Shown in pieces: positions 1 to 10,612 of a stretch of 64,000 bases of DNA. Source of the stretch: Helianthus annuus (lineage: Eukaryota > Streptophyta > Magnoliopsida > Asterales > Asteraceae); contig NC_035433.2 of NCBI RefSeq assembly GCF_002127325.2, positions 148,626,435-148,690,434 of the forward strand. Reading direction: 5' to 3'. Made by a program: the position numbers and the translations under genes. The notes beneath the pieces are model-generated. The model had not been told where the DNA came from and did no database searches. It saw only the letters and a program-made list of their open reading frames with translations. Numbering within the stretch: position 1 is the first letter of the stretch; every line of letters starts with the position of its first letter.

Positions 1-815
1 TTTGGCATTACAGATGTAGAAAATCTAAGGTTAATGATGGTTGAGTGAAGAAGAGATGAGTATTCTGTATCATTTTGAGTGAACACAAAATCTGAGGTTG
101 TGGTATTTGGCACCTGAGATAGGCACCGGAGAAAACTATCTGCAAGTGCTGACGAGAGTAAAACCATGAGAGCCACTAAAAGATATGGTAGAATTTTAGT
201 GATATCATTTAGCTCCATGTTTTCTTTCGAATTATTGAATTGAATGATCCTCACTCTCATCTATATAGACATAGTATCCTTAGCTTGATTATTAATATAT
301 TAAAAATGTATTACATATATGTATCTCTGAGTAAATATTGAGATTGGAGTCAACTACATACATTACTGTCTCGTCTCTGTAATTTAGTCATCTTAAGGTT
401 GATAAACTTTAAGTTTTTTCTTTTGCTCAATGTGAATTTTCTTCACTTCATGTCTTCTCGAAGGACTCACATGTCGACAGTCATATAATATTAATTTTAT
501 AATAACTAGAATCTAGGACTCGTGCTTTGCTGCACCACCGTTTTACTAAACAAAAAGTAAACCTAATAGTATTGAATCATGCACGTGCATCAACATCTTG
601 ACTCGCAAAAAAAATAGTAATATATTGCATTGTATTATTCAACGTATACAAATTCGATCTTTATTTTATTCGATGTATACAAATTCGATCTGCGGGAATA
701 GGGGTTTTCACCAAATGGGTGGTGGCGGCTATCTATTGTATCACATGGGCGGCAAAGAGAATAGACTGTCTGGCACTCTGCTATTGGCTTAACAAATTTA
801 TGATTTTATGCCGTT
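1..815. other. AT-rich spacer without a recognised gene
   Basis: I see no gene here. The longest open frame (598-792, 64 codons) has no recognisable domain and sits in AT-rich sequence. On the minus strand, 513-535 contains a short GTGC/GCAC hairpin next to CTAG, which loosely resembles a Helitron 3' end; this is treated as a low-confidence finding. No promoter, RNA gene or repeat is otherwise supported. Confidence 0.6.
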
Positions 816-1300
816 ATAAATTTACGATTTTGCCATGAGTTCAAAATTATGATTTTACCACCCACTTAAAAATAAATTTACGCTTTTGCTCCCAGCTAAA
901 AATTTCAATTTTGCCTGCGGTTCGATTTACCATTTTGCCCCGTTTAAATTTACAGTTTTACCATTAGTTTTTTCTCTTAAAATTACGATTTTGCCATCAG
1001 TTCAAAATTATGTTTTTACCCCCACATAAAACTAAATTTACGCTTTTGCTCCTAGCTAAAAATTTCAATTTTGCCCGCGGTTCGATTTACCATTTTGCCC
1101 CGTTTAAATTTATAGTTTTACCATTAGTTTTTCCCTTAAAATTATGATTTTGTCATCAGTTCAAAATTATGTTTTTACCCCCACATAAAAATAAATTTAC
1201 ACTTTTGCTTCCAGCTAAAAATTCCAAATTTGCCATCGGTTCAAATTTACGATTTTCCCCGCAACTTAAATTTACATTCTCTTCATCGTTTTTGTTTGTT
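816..1300. repeat. 160-bp tandem repeat, about three copies
   Basis: Three diverged copies of a 160-bp unit lie head to tail. The landmark CCATTAGTTTTT occurs at 961 and again at 1121, and each unit carries a run of motifs of the form ATTTTGCC, CAAAATTATG, TTTACGCTTTTGC and GATTTACCATTTTGCCCCG. A further degenerate stretch with the same ATTTTGCC motif runs on to about 1640. The array is non-coding, with stops in all frames. Similar low-complexity arrays are common inside non-autonomous plant elements, but no ends can be fixed here. Confidence 0.75.
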
Positions 1301-1826
1301 TTCCTTGTTAAATTACAATTTTGCCCCCAATGAAAATTACAGTCATGTCGGCAGCTGCCTGCAACTCCCTCATTGGTCCATTTAATTTACGATTTTATCC
1401 CTAAATGAAAAATATGATTTCGCCCTCAGTTCAAAATTACGTTTTCCCATCGTTTTAGTTTTTTTTAGCAAAACTATAAAAGTTTTTTTAATTGGTTGAC
1501 TCCGTTTAATTTTTTCCGATGTCAAGGAGCTGTCTAACACTCGCTCATTAGTCCTGAAAAATTAGAGTTTTGCCCTGAGCCGAAAATTACGGTCTTATCA
1601 TCGTTTTACTTTTTTTCCTAACAAAATTATCGTAGTATTTTTTTAATTGATTGAGAATTATTCGGTCATCGTTCAGCAATGCGGGCGGCGCAACTAGTAG
1701 TTACATAACAAAATAGAATACATGCGTATTTTAAACATATAAATATTAGATGAGGTAAATGAATAATTAGATGAGATAAATGAATAATGGGTATTTTAAC
1801 AAAATTATTGTTGTGTGTTGTATATA

Positions 1827-2330
1827 AGGGTGCAAACGACGCTCGCGAGCTACTTGAGATTTGTTTGATAAAAAGCTCGAACGAGCCGAGCCTTATCGAG
1901 CTCGAGCTTGAAATTAGGATCGATTAGATATCAAGCCCGTGCTCGAGCCTTGTATGTGTAGCTCGTTTAGGCTCGACGAGCCTTATCGAGCTTAGTATTT
2001 TGGTTTAAACTATTTATTACTTTTTGAATGATATGTTCTTTTTTAATTGAGTTCTCAAACTATCGAGTCGAGCTCGAGCTGAGCCTTGACTCATTAACAA
2101 CCAAAAACGAGCTCGTGTCGAGCTTTAGCTTGTCTTAACTCGCACCCTAGATGCTTAGCTCGAGCTTTCGAGCCGAGCACGAGTTTTTAGTTTTACTAAC
2201 AAGCCGAGCTCGAGCCCAAAATCCAAGGCTCGAATCAAACCAAGCTCGAGCTTCAAAAAGTTGTAACAAGCCTAGCTCGATTAAGGTAAAGCTCGGACTC
2301 GACTCGTTTCCACCGATAGTCGTATACAAG
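1827..2330. repeat. GAGCTCGAGC-rich dispersed repeat, MITE-like core
   Basis: The stretch is saturated with the self-complementary words GAGCTCGAGC and CTCGAGC on both strands, so it can fold into many alternative hairpins. A core is bounded by AGGGTGC at 1827-1833 and its complement GCACCCT at 2142-2148, consistent with a roughly 320-bp inverted-repeat element. The same word continues to about 2330, which suggests a second copy or an internal duplication. Both long open frames over this region (2147-2329 minus and 2151-2339 plus) are by-products of the repeat. No clear target-site duplication was found. Confidence 0.6.
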
Positions 2331-2590
2331 AATAAGTAATAACTAATAAGTTAGAATGAAATTATTAGCAATAATTCTGGATGAAAAAGTTGAAATAGTT
2401 ATTTAAATTACAAACCAAATCATCATCCATGCATGAACACTCTATGGATAACTACTGTTTTCATACAAACAATTTATTAGCTCATTGACATACACTAGCA
2501 TTTTTATTTTTATTTTTTTATTTTTTTTATCACCGAGATTTGAAGCTTTAAGTTAATCAAAATTTAGTTTCTTGGTATTAACAATCAAAA

Positions 2591-2997
2591 GTGGGAAACA
2601 TTATGTATTGTAAAATGGGTTATCGGATTTTATCACTTCCAACTATTGAGTATTGGTCACTATCACTCCCAATTATTACTTTGACTCCCACCACTCTCAA
2701 CTTAACACTTTGTGTGTTGTGTTACTCTGGTTGAGTGGTTTTTGGCTCCCATTTTGTTTTTTAGGAGCAAAATTACCTATAGTCATTAGTAATTCACAAA
2801 GTGTTAGCCTAATATTATCAATAACACAAGTCAAACACTAAGAATGTTCACCTGCAGAGTGACACAACACACAAAGTGTTAAGTTGGGAGTGGTGAGAGT
2901 CAAGGTGATAGTTGAGAGTGGTAGCGGCCAATACCCAATGGTTGGGAGTGATAAAAATACCCTAGTAAAAAGTGATAATAGAGAGTAGTCACTTTCC
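2591..2997. mobile_element. MITE with about 140-bp terminal inverted repeats
   Basis: The left arm (2591 to about 2735) and the right arm (about 2855 to 2997) are imperfect reverse complements over roughly 140 bp. Shared inner words include CTTAACACTTTGTGTGTTGTG at about 2700 and its complement at about 2860-2880. Further out, TATCACTCCCAA pairs with TTGGGAGTGATA. The roughly 110-bp centre is unpaired, so a transcript would form a long foldback. Length and structure fit a non-autonomous DNA transposon. I could not fix a target-site duplication, so the superfamily is open. Confidence 0.75.
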
Positions 2998-3469
2998 CTC
3001 TATCTCTCTCTTTCACCCAACATACTCTCTCTCAATATCTCTCCTTATTCACCATTATCCCTCTCTTTCTACCTTTATTAGCATGGGATAGAGAAAGGTG
3101 GAGCTTGGCCACCAGTTTGCCAGATTGTTACCGCATCATCACCACGTCGCGCTTGCTACCATATCTGACCAACATCATAATCGCTTGAACCTTCCGTCAC
3201 CACCCTCCCATGAAGATGAACTTCTAGATCCGCTTTCATTCTTCTCCATCGAAAATAAATTGTCAGTCCTCTGTCTAAAAACTTCTATCAGGAAACCAAA
3301 TACTACACCGTCAGCGACTAAGCCCTCCATGTTCACATGACCACCACACAACTTGTCTTTTCCGGCTGCTACCAGATTTGTCCTGGTTTCGGTGATTGGC
3401 TTGAAAGAAAAACCTTCGCATGATTTCAACACCACCTTTGCTCTTAGCCGTCAAAACCCTAGCCATCAT
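2998..3469. other. CT-rich tract and spacer, no recognised gene
   Basis: 2998-3070 is a CT-rich low-complexity tract (repeats of TCTCTC). The following 400 bp carries short open frames on both strands (3098-3340 plus, 3175-3435 minus) with no recognisable domain or codon signature. I see no functional element here. Confidence 0.55.
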
Positions 3470-3780
3470 CTTTGTCTGTGGTATGCATATGGGCTTGGCT
3501 CAGCTTGTAACTAGGTCACCCTATGTAACTATAAATAGGGTTAGCCTAGGTCTTTTTAGGGTTGTTGTTCATAACATTGTTCTTCTAGTCATTTTTGATA
3601 TCTGTGTACCAGACGGTTCTTTAGAAACCGTGTGCACTTTGATATTCAATCGATACAAATCGTTCTTATTTGTTTTTGTTTTTCTTGAATTTCACCAAGT
3701 TTGGATTCCGCCTATCCTTGGTGATTGTTTGATATCAGTGTTAGATCCGTTTTTGGGACTTACAATTAGTATCAGAGCCA
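3470..3780 (+). mobile_element. Copia-type LTR end with primer-binding site (relic)
   Basis: TATAAATAG at 3530-3538 looks like an LTR promoter. The stretch ends in TTACA at 3764, followed by TTAGTATCAGAGCCAT, one base off the usual tRNA-iMet primer-binding site (TGGTATCAGAGC) of plant Copia elements. The left LTR border is not fixed and 3470 is only a guess. No second LTR and no Copia gag or integrase frames were found, so this is a truncated relic. A gypsy origin is possible because chromoviruses use the same primer, but the short LTR and the spacing favour Copia. Confidence 0.5.
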
Positions 3781-4179
3781 TTAGTACCTGTTACTAGGCT
3801 TGTTTTGATATCAAATATTCAAGATCTTCGTCATTTTTGGGTTGGTGTTCTTCGCGTTCTTCGTGTTCTTCGCAGTGTTCATAAGCCTTCTATTGAAAAA
3901 TAGTTATATTTGGGTATTGCGATCTTTTGAAAAGGTGTTAAAATCAAATTAATTTTTTTAAAACTTTAAAAGATTTGTTTATATCCTTTATGTTTTTAAC
4001 AAAGATTTGGTTGTTTTTGAACATTTAAAAAATCTGAAAATATCTAAGAATTTTTTTTTTTTTGGAAATTTTAAAAATTCAAAATCCCATAATCTTGGAG
4101 ACATTGTTTTTCGAATCATCCTACATCGTACCACGACTACCCCTTCATCAACACTTTCATCCAAATTCTTTGTCTCCAT
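3781..4179 (+). other. Leader remnant of the Copia-like relic, ending at junction with element D
   Basis: This non-coding stretch directly follows the primer-binding site and has repeated TTCTTCG words. It then becomes AT-rich, with a T-run near 4050. At 4179/4180 it abuts the middle of the element D LTR without TG...CA ends, so the junction looks like a deletion joining two broken elements. Nothing else is supported. Confidence 0.45.
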
Positions 4180-4351
4180 CTTTGATAAGTGAGGTTAGAA
4201 AACTCCTAACGGATGACTAATCTATCTTTAAAGGTTCATATGAATGAATATCAATAGCTCGCTAAAGAATGAGTTTAGGTGGTTAACGTGTGTTTATCGC
4301 GTTAACTTTCCGAAGAATCATCATGTTAGAAAACTCCTAGCGGATGACTAA
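4180..4351 (+). repeat. Element D 5' LTR, first surviving piece
   Basis: It matches 51831-52002 of the 3' LTR base for base in length, with a handful of substitutions. It includes two copies of GAAAACTCCTA.CGGATGACTA. The U3 part and promoter of this LTR (about 1240 bp, present at 50587-51830) are missing on the left. It ends in ACTAA (4347-4351), which is the target site duplicated by element A. Confidence 0.85.
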
Positions 4352-6055
4352 TGACGGGTGGTCCGTAGGACAACCCTTAAATGAGCTAAATATGTGCATA
4401 TCCCATATTTTACATGGTTATTTATTGCGAATGTGATAACTATGCGAGATTGTTATTTTACAGGTTAATCGCGTAAATCGGTGAAGTTACAATGTTTGGT
4501 GATGAAGTAAGCAGGAGGGTTTTGACTTTTATTAATATTATCATCATCTTTGACAGCTGAGCACACAACAATTCACCTCTCAATCACGTGCACATCTTGG
4601 CTTTGGAGGAGACTTGTGGAATTTTTATTATTGGGCCGACTTGGACTAGTCTCATTGGCAGATAAGAGGGGCGGCTTGGGAGTCCCACACGCATACAAGT
4701 GTAGCCGACATTACATCAAGGGGATTGGGCCACCATATTTATAATAGGACTTTGGGACTCTCTTTTGATTAATGGGCCGCACATGGGAGACAAACATCAT
4801 TTGGGCGGCACATGTGGGGTGTCTGTGATTGGGCCGCCACGCAAAAGAAAAAAAAACAAAGAAAAGGCACATGGGTGGCAGACATCGAAGAACAAGAGTC
4901 AACAACATGTGGCGGCTAGTTTCTTTGAGCATCACGTGAACATCAAACATCATCATTAATACAAGGTCAACAACACACATCATCACTTAGTGGGCTGACA
5001 TGAGGACTTTTGGGATTTGTTGATTGGGCCGATAACAAGGCAAGATAGGTGGGCGGCACATGTTATCACGTGAACAAGGAATATCAATTAGGTTGTCGCC
5101 GTAAAATACGGCTCCACCGTAATTTACGGTGGACCTGAATTTCATTTTATGCTCACCGTAAATCAGTAGAGAATCACCATAAAACTTTTGTGTTCACCGT
5201 AAATTACGGTGATGCCGTAATTTACGGTGGAGTATGCGAGAAAACTTGTAACTGCCACATTTAAGTTAGTTTAAGGGGGTCTTTTCATCATTCCTCATCA
5301 TTGGACGGTTTTGGATCATCTTGGGGGCGAATTTTGGCTGCTTACTTGGTTTTTGAACAATTCTTATCATCCGGTTTGTATTGTCGATTCGTATGAACAT
5401 TGGTTTGATTATGATGATGATTCACCAAGCCATGTCCGGCTAAACTCTTCGGTGATCATCTTAGGTGAAGGTTTCTTGAACTTTTATGTGTTTTATTTTT
5501 GAATTTCTAGAATGGTAACTTGCGTTGCTTGAATATCATGGTGTATGTTTGATTGCTTGTAACTTGTTAATCGATATTGCAATTTCTAGTCTTAATCGTA
5601 CGTTCTTGGTGCCGTTGGCAATCGAGATATCACGGGAAGGGTTAGGGTTGGTTATTGGTTAATTGGTCATCGGGAAACAACCTCGCGTTTAGATAATCCG
5701 AGTACTTTGTTCCCTTTTATCACTTCAATCATCTATACACGAGTTATGTCTATGTAACTCTTTCTAGTTAGAATTACACACAATTGTTTAAAGAAACTGA
5801 AACCTAAGGTGATCATTGTTCTCTCTTAATTTGTTTTACAACCAACATTTGATTTGAATTAGTTTTTCATTTAGTTTTCTAAAACAACAATCCAAACTCT
5901 TGAATTTTAATTTCTGCAATTTAGTTTAATATTAGTTTAAGTACAAAGCTATACAATCGACATACCTTCCACATACTCCCTGAGTTCGATACCCTCTTAC
6001 CACTATCTATAGTTGTTTTGGGGATTAAATTTGCGTGACCCACGACATCACGTCA
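4352..6055 (+). repeat. Element A 5' LTR
   Basis: It begins TGACGGGTGG and ends CATCACGTCA, and is 1704 bp, exactly as long as its partner. It carries the palindrome cluster at 5098-5231. Substitutions against the 3' LTR were seen in the stretches near 5056, 5106, 5234, 5254, 5273, 5330, 5500 and 5994. Short open frames inside (4550-4744, 4765-4959, 5311-5502) recur in the other LTR and have no domain. Confidence 0.95.
5098..5231. promoter_or_regulatory. Element A LTR palindrome cluster (CCGTAA..TTACGG)
   Basis: At least four copies of a near-palindrome built from CACCGTAA and TTACGGTG occur within 134 bp, for example CACCGTAATTTACGGTG at about 5116 and CACCGTAAATTACGGTG at about 5195. Degenerate copies (CACCGTAAATCAG, CACCATAAAAC) lie between them. 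The cluster is repeated at 27904-28037 in the other LTR. Each arm holds a CpG. Unlike the clusters in C, D, E and F, I see no strong TATA box immediately downstream. Confidence 0.7.
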
Positions 6056-6058
6056 AAT

Positions 6059-6076
6059 TTTGGCGCCGTTGCCGGG
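6059..6076 (+). promoter_or_regulatory. Element A primer-binding site, tRNA-Asp type
   Basis: TGGCGCCGTTGCCGGGGG follows the LTR end after a short AATTT spacer. It is complementary to the 3' end of plant tRNA-Asp, the primer used by Athila elements. Confidence 0.9.
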
Positions 6077-6167
6077 GGTAGTGCGCAACGTGTGTTAGTT
6101 TAATAGTTTTGTTTTGTTATTTTCGGGTTTACGTTGGTTGTGTTTAGTGTGCAGGTACTTCAGGTGT

Positions 6168-7191
6168 ATGCATACTAGGGGCTCTCACAGGTCATCACCG
6201 CTATCGTTTGATCCGGAAATTGAAAGAACGCTAAGACAAAACAGAGTTTTAGTACGAGAAAACAAGATCATTGGTTCACCCACTTCACCCATCACACCGA
6301 GAAACATCATGGCTGATTCTCAAATTCCACCTACAACGGGTCAATCATCCTCATCCTTTATACCTACTTCCACCCAACCATCACCAAACACCACATTACC
6401 TAATACCACCGCTGAATTTACACCATCCAATGTCACCCAACCAATCACCACTCAAGCTGAACCCGCCATCACCTGCAACCCATCCACCACAATCCCACCA
6501 TTATCCCACTTCTTTCCCCCAACTATGGGCCAATCATCATCCACCTTCACAATTGCACCCAATTCGACTATTGTGCATACTACCTCATCTTTTAGACCAC
6601 AACAACAACAATCGGGTTTTCAGTATTCGACCATCCCATTTGGGCAAACTTCGGGAATTCAAGGATATGGTTATGATGAGGGATTTGAAGATTTTGAGGG
6701 TTATGAAGAGGATGGGTATTTTTATGGAGGTTATGGTGATCAAGGAGATTTTGGATATATTCAAAGTCAATCTCAAGGGATGGCAAGTGTTGGTGGAATG
6801 CCACAACAACAACTTATACCACAACACATTCGGCCAAGACCTCAAGGGCCACCGATGCCACAACCTATTCCACTGCAACAAGTTCGGCCACAACATGTGC
6901 AACAACAATTTCAAAGACCACCTCAACGTCCACCGATGCGACAACAACAGTTTCAACAACCAATCGCACCACAAGGGCAAGTACCAAGGCCAAATGGTCC
7001 TATTATTCCAAGAGGTAGATATGGTGTACCAAAGAGACACCTTAGAGAAAATGTGAGGGGCATTGAAGCACATTTTCGGCCGGTAATCACGCAAAACCCT
7101 TCACCGGTAGTCATTCCTCATAATGATCAAGGGCGAACATTTGAAGTAAGAACCAAGTCTTTGCAAAGTCTACCAAAGTACAAGGGGGTTG
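6168..7191 (+). pseudogene. gag: Element A gag, N-terminal part (split by element B)
   Basis: The frame is open from 6114. I prefer the ATG at 6168 because the protein from there (MHTRGSHRSS..FDPEIERTLRQNR) matches the basic start and DPEIERT motif of Athila Gag. Residues 60-180 are Ser/Thr/Pro-rich and 190-230 are Gly/Tyr/Asp-rich (GYGDQGDFGY). Residues 230-310 are Gln/Pro-rich, built on PQQ and RPQ repeats. The frame runs into the B LTR at the TSD (7187-7191) and stops there. The gag continues at 23909 but in a different frame: codons start at 7188 on the left and at the position equivalent to 7189 on the right. This implies a 1-nt indel near the G5 tract at 7184-7188. Confidence 0.8.
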
Positions 7192-8530
7192 TGTAACACC
7201 CCGAAAATATAAATATTTATATAAGAAATTTAAGGATTTCATAAAACAAGAAATAACCATGTAGAAATTTTAACCTAGTTAAAATTTACAAGTCTTGAAA
7301 ATAACCTACACTTGGTTAAAACTCTAGTATTTAAAAAGAAATGATAAGTGAGGGACTGAAATTGCCAAAGGATGAAAGTTAGGGCCTAATAGTAACAAAA
7401 TTCACCAAACACACCACTTGTGGATGTGTCTGGTCGATCAGGAGGAAAGGGGCGACCAGGGCTTTCTCCAAGCCCTAACTTCTTGCTAGAAATCTGCAAA
7501 TTGAAGCCCCAATTCAGTTCCAAATCAAATTCTAAACACGAATTAGTGATCACCTCGTCACAAGAATCAAAAGGTATGTAAAATTTTGATGTTTTGGTTC
7601 ACCATGAATACTAGGGTAATGGTGAGAAACTGAAATTTAGCCCAAATTTGCTATGCATGAACAAGTCTTGAAGTAATATGATGTTTAGGACTGAACCCTA
7701 GATGATTATTAGTGAAAATTATAGCATGACACTTGAAGAAATTACAATCACCATGGTGGGTGAATTATGATGTTGTAAAGCTAGACAAACACTAGGATTG
7801 TGATTTTTAATCTAGTGAAAAGCTAAATTTGCATGATGAAATTCAGCTATTTAAATGTTAAGGATGTAAGACTTGCTTAATTGAAGTGAATTTAGATGTA
7901 AATAACAAGCCATGAACTAATTAATGACTAGGTAAAAATCTGACCCGTTAGGTGTTTGATGAAATGCCTAAGTGATGATTTTTATGCTAAATCTGATAAA
8001 AAACGCAGAATTTGATCATGTTTCATAAATGATGTGAATATGGTCATGAAAAGAATTCTAAACAAGTTAAAAACTGAATTTATTAGGCAAAGAGTCCGGA
8101 TCATCAAGCGGACAAGCCGGGGGGAGTTCAAAGGGAAAAGGCGCGCTTTAAAGGTATGAAATTTATCGTTTCATTACATTACACTTGTTATTATGTTTAT
8201 CTCATTATTCAAACACGATGCCCGAGAGTTACCCCTATGATATGAACTCGGCCAAGACTTTAAACAAGTAATAAACATGGTAGTTGGGCGTCCGTAAGGT
8301 GCCTTATTTAGTACCCAAACGGGTCAAAACAAGTTTTGGTATCTAGCATGAAGTTAGATGTCATAATATGAAGCATGGTTAAAATTAATGTATGAGTTGC
8401 ACGTTGGTTGCGTTAAACTTGTTGCGAAGATTAAACTTTTCATACAGGAGTTAAGGATCCGAATTTGGTAAGCATGTTTAAGTTGTATAGCTGAAAAACA
8501 TGAAATCCTGAACTGGCAGCTGATGCACGG
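7192..8530 (+). repeat. Element B 5' LTR, first part
   Basis: It matches 21842-23180 of the 3' LTR with no difference that I noticed. It is interrupted at 8530 by element C, whose target duplication is CACGG (8526-8530). It contains no coding frame. Confidence 0.93.
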
Positions 8531-9443
8531 TGTCACACCCCAACCGATGGCGGAATCATCGGGGCGCGGCACTAGGCGAATCAGATTGCTCAAGAGAATC
8601 CATAACAACTATATTGCGATAATATTTATTACATTTGTCATCCCATACTAACAAACAATACAATCACGTAAGTCATCACAGATTTCTTGTCCTCTCGAAC
8701 AATTCAAATCCGACAACCTAGATTTTAGATGAGTTTCTAGACTTCCTAGCTTGATTTGATGTAAACTTCGGCTAAACCTGCAACATACGTTAAAACTTTG
8801 TCAATACAAAAGTATTGGCGAGTATACAGGTTTGATATGTGATAGTGTGATAGATTAAAAGCGCTGCGAATTTCCACATGCATAAACGTAATACACGACA
8901 TATATACTCACAAAACTGATACTACCAGCTAAGTCCTCGATGCTCGACTCTTGATGGCATAACTAGACCCCGTCGGGTGGAATAGTACTATACTAGTTGT
9001 TGGTGGGACGTCACGAGTATAAGTCCTAGCATACATGCAACTAGCATCACGTATATCTATGCAAACAGTTATTCGCAAGTGATAAATTGTCAAATTGAAT
9101 CATTCGTTTGATAAGTTTGGTTTTTATGGAACGTATGTTACACCCAAAATTCGATAAAAGGGGTCAAGTATACTCACAGCGCGTATTCGGTTAGGTTTGC
9201 GGAATCGGTGCCGGAGAATGTCCTGATTTCAGACAATTTATGTGAGTGATAGATTACTATGCGTTAAACGGTATCGATTTGCGTGAAATCGGGCGAAATT
9301 GGGTTAAAATCGGACAAAATAGTGAAATTGGGCTGAAAATTGTAATTGGGCTGGCCCAGTCGAACAGGCCACTCGATCGAGTGGGCCTGGTCGATCGGTT
9401 GGACTTGGTCCTGATCGATCGGACAGCCTGATCGATCGAATGG

Positions 9444-9683
9444 CTGTTCGATCGACTAGCTGTTCGATCGACCAGCTGTTCGATCGACTAGCTGTTCGAT
9501 CGACCAGCTGTTCGATCGACCAGCTGTTCGATCGACCAGCTGTTCGATCGACCAGCTGTTCGATCGACCAGCTGTTCGATCGACCAGCTGTTCGATCGAC
9601 CAGCTGTTCGATCGACCAGCTGTTCGATCGACCAGCTGTTCGATCGACTAGCTGTTCGATCGACTAGCTGTTCGATTGGCCAT
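9444..9683. repeat. 16-bp tandem array, 15 units of CTGTTCGATCGACCAG
   Basis: Units start every 16 bp from 9444 to 9668. Most are CTGTTCGATCGACCAG and some have CTAG at the end. Each unit is itself nearly palindromic around TCGATCGA. The array lies inside the element C LTR. On the minus strand it is downstream of the TATA box, so it would be part of the transcript leader or R/U5 region. Confidence 0.95.
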
Positions 9684-10386
9684 CCTGTTCGGCTGTTTTC
9701 GATGATTTTTCGAGCGTTTTTCGGCGTTTTGGGTCGAGATGTTACGATGAGGTGTTAAGCAACTGAAATCCCGTCAATTCCAACCTGTTTCATCGGCCGG
9801 GAATCACCCCGTTCGTCGGAACTGGTCGTTTTTGTCGGTTTTTCAGTGTTTAACTCGAAATCGATCATTTTATCACTAGAAATGTGTAGGAGATTGGTCT
9901 AAGTTCTGGTTTTACCATTTTTATGCATAGATCTGATGTAAAAACCTTGATTTTACTTAGGAAATGCCCTGGATCTGAGTTGTTCTTGATGATATGAGGT
10001 CAACACTTGAAGTTCATAAGAACTTTGTGATGAAATCTATCCGAACATCCCAAATCTGTGGCCTTTTGATTAGAAAAACATTGATTTGGTTGAGATTCGT
10101 GAAGAATCGTACGTAAATCATCCGAATCTGAGTTGTTCTTCATGGGATGACATCACCTTTGAAGAACTTTGTGGTGACATCACCTTAGAACACCCCAAAT
10201 CCGTTGATTTCACGGTTAAAAATTGAGATTTGAAAGGTAGAAAGATGAAGGATCGCATTTGGATCAAGAAAGTACAAGATTCGGGTTGAAAACTTACAAG
10301 AATCGGAAGAAATCGAGAGATTTGAGGGCTGGAGCGTCTTGGTCGGTTAGGAGCAGCAACAAAAGTGTTTGGGAGTGAATGGAGGG

Positions 10387-10395
10387 GTATTTATA
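10387..10395 (-). promoter_or_regulatory. Element C LTR TATA box
   Basis: On the minus strand the sequence reads CCTATAAATACCCC. It lies about 45 bp downstream (minus-strand sense) of the 17-bp palindrome array at 10440-10612. This is where an LTR promoter would be expected. Confidence 0.6.
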
Positions 10396-10439
10396 GGCAA
10401 GGAAGGGGAAAGGAAGGCAAAACAGTGACTGGATCGGCT

Positions 10440-10612
10440 GGCCCAGTCGATCGGTTGGCCCAGTCGATCGGCTGGCCCAGTCGATCGGCTGGCCCAGTCG
10501 ATCGGCTGGCCCAGTCGATCGGCTGGCCCAGTCGATCGGCTGGCCCATTCGATCGGACTGGTCCATCCGATCGGACTGGCCCGTCCGATCGGACTGGCCT
10601 ATCTGATTGGGC
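10440..10612. repeat. 17/18-bp tandem array of GGCCCAGTCGATCGGCT
   Basis: Units start at 10440, 10457, 10474, 10491, 10508, 10525 and 10542 at exact 17-bp spacing. About three diverged 18-bp units (CGTCCGATCGGACT type) follow. The core CGATCG is palindromic, as in the second array at 9444. In minus-strand sense this array is immediately upstream of the TATA box, so it is in U3. Confidence 0.95.

Noticed and set aside
3098..3435. Two opposing open frames near the CT-rich tract
   Set aside because: No domain, no codon bias and mutual overlap. They are most likely chance frames.
4550..5502. Small frames inside the element A LTRs (also at 27356-28308)
   Set aside because: They recur because the LTR is duplicated. 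They carry no domain and the palindrome cluster overlaps their neighbourhood.
6271..7094. Long overlapping frames on both strands inside element A gag
   Set aside because: They are alternative frames of the Gln/Pro-rich gag segment. The gag frame has the recognisable FDPEIERT motif.
9440..9683. CRISPR-like regular array
   Set aside because: The units are contiguous 16-bp repeats without spacers, lie inside a plant LTR, and there are no cas genes. It is a tandem repeat.
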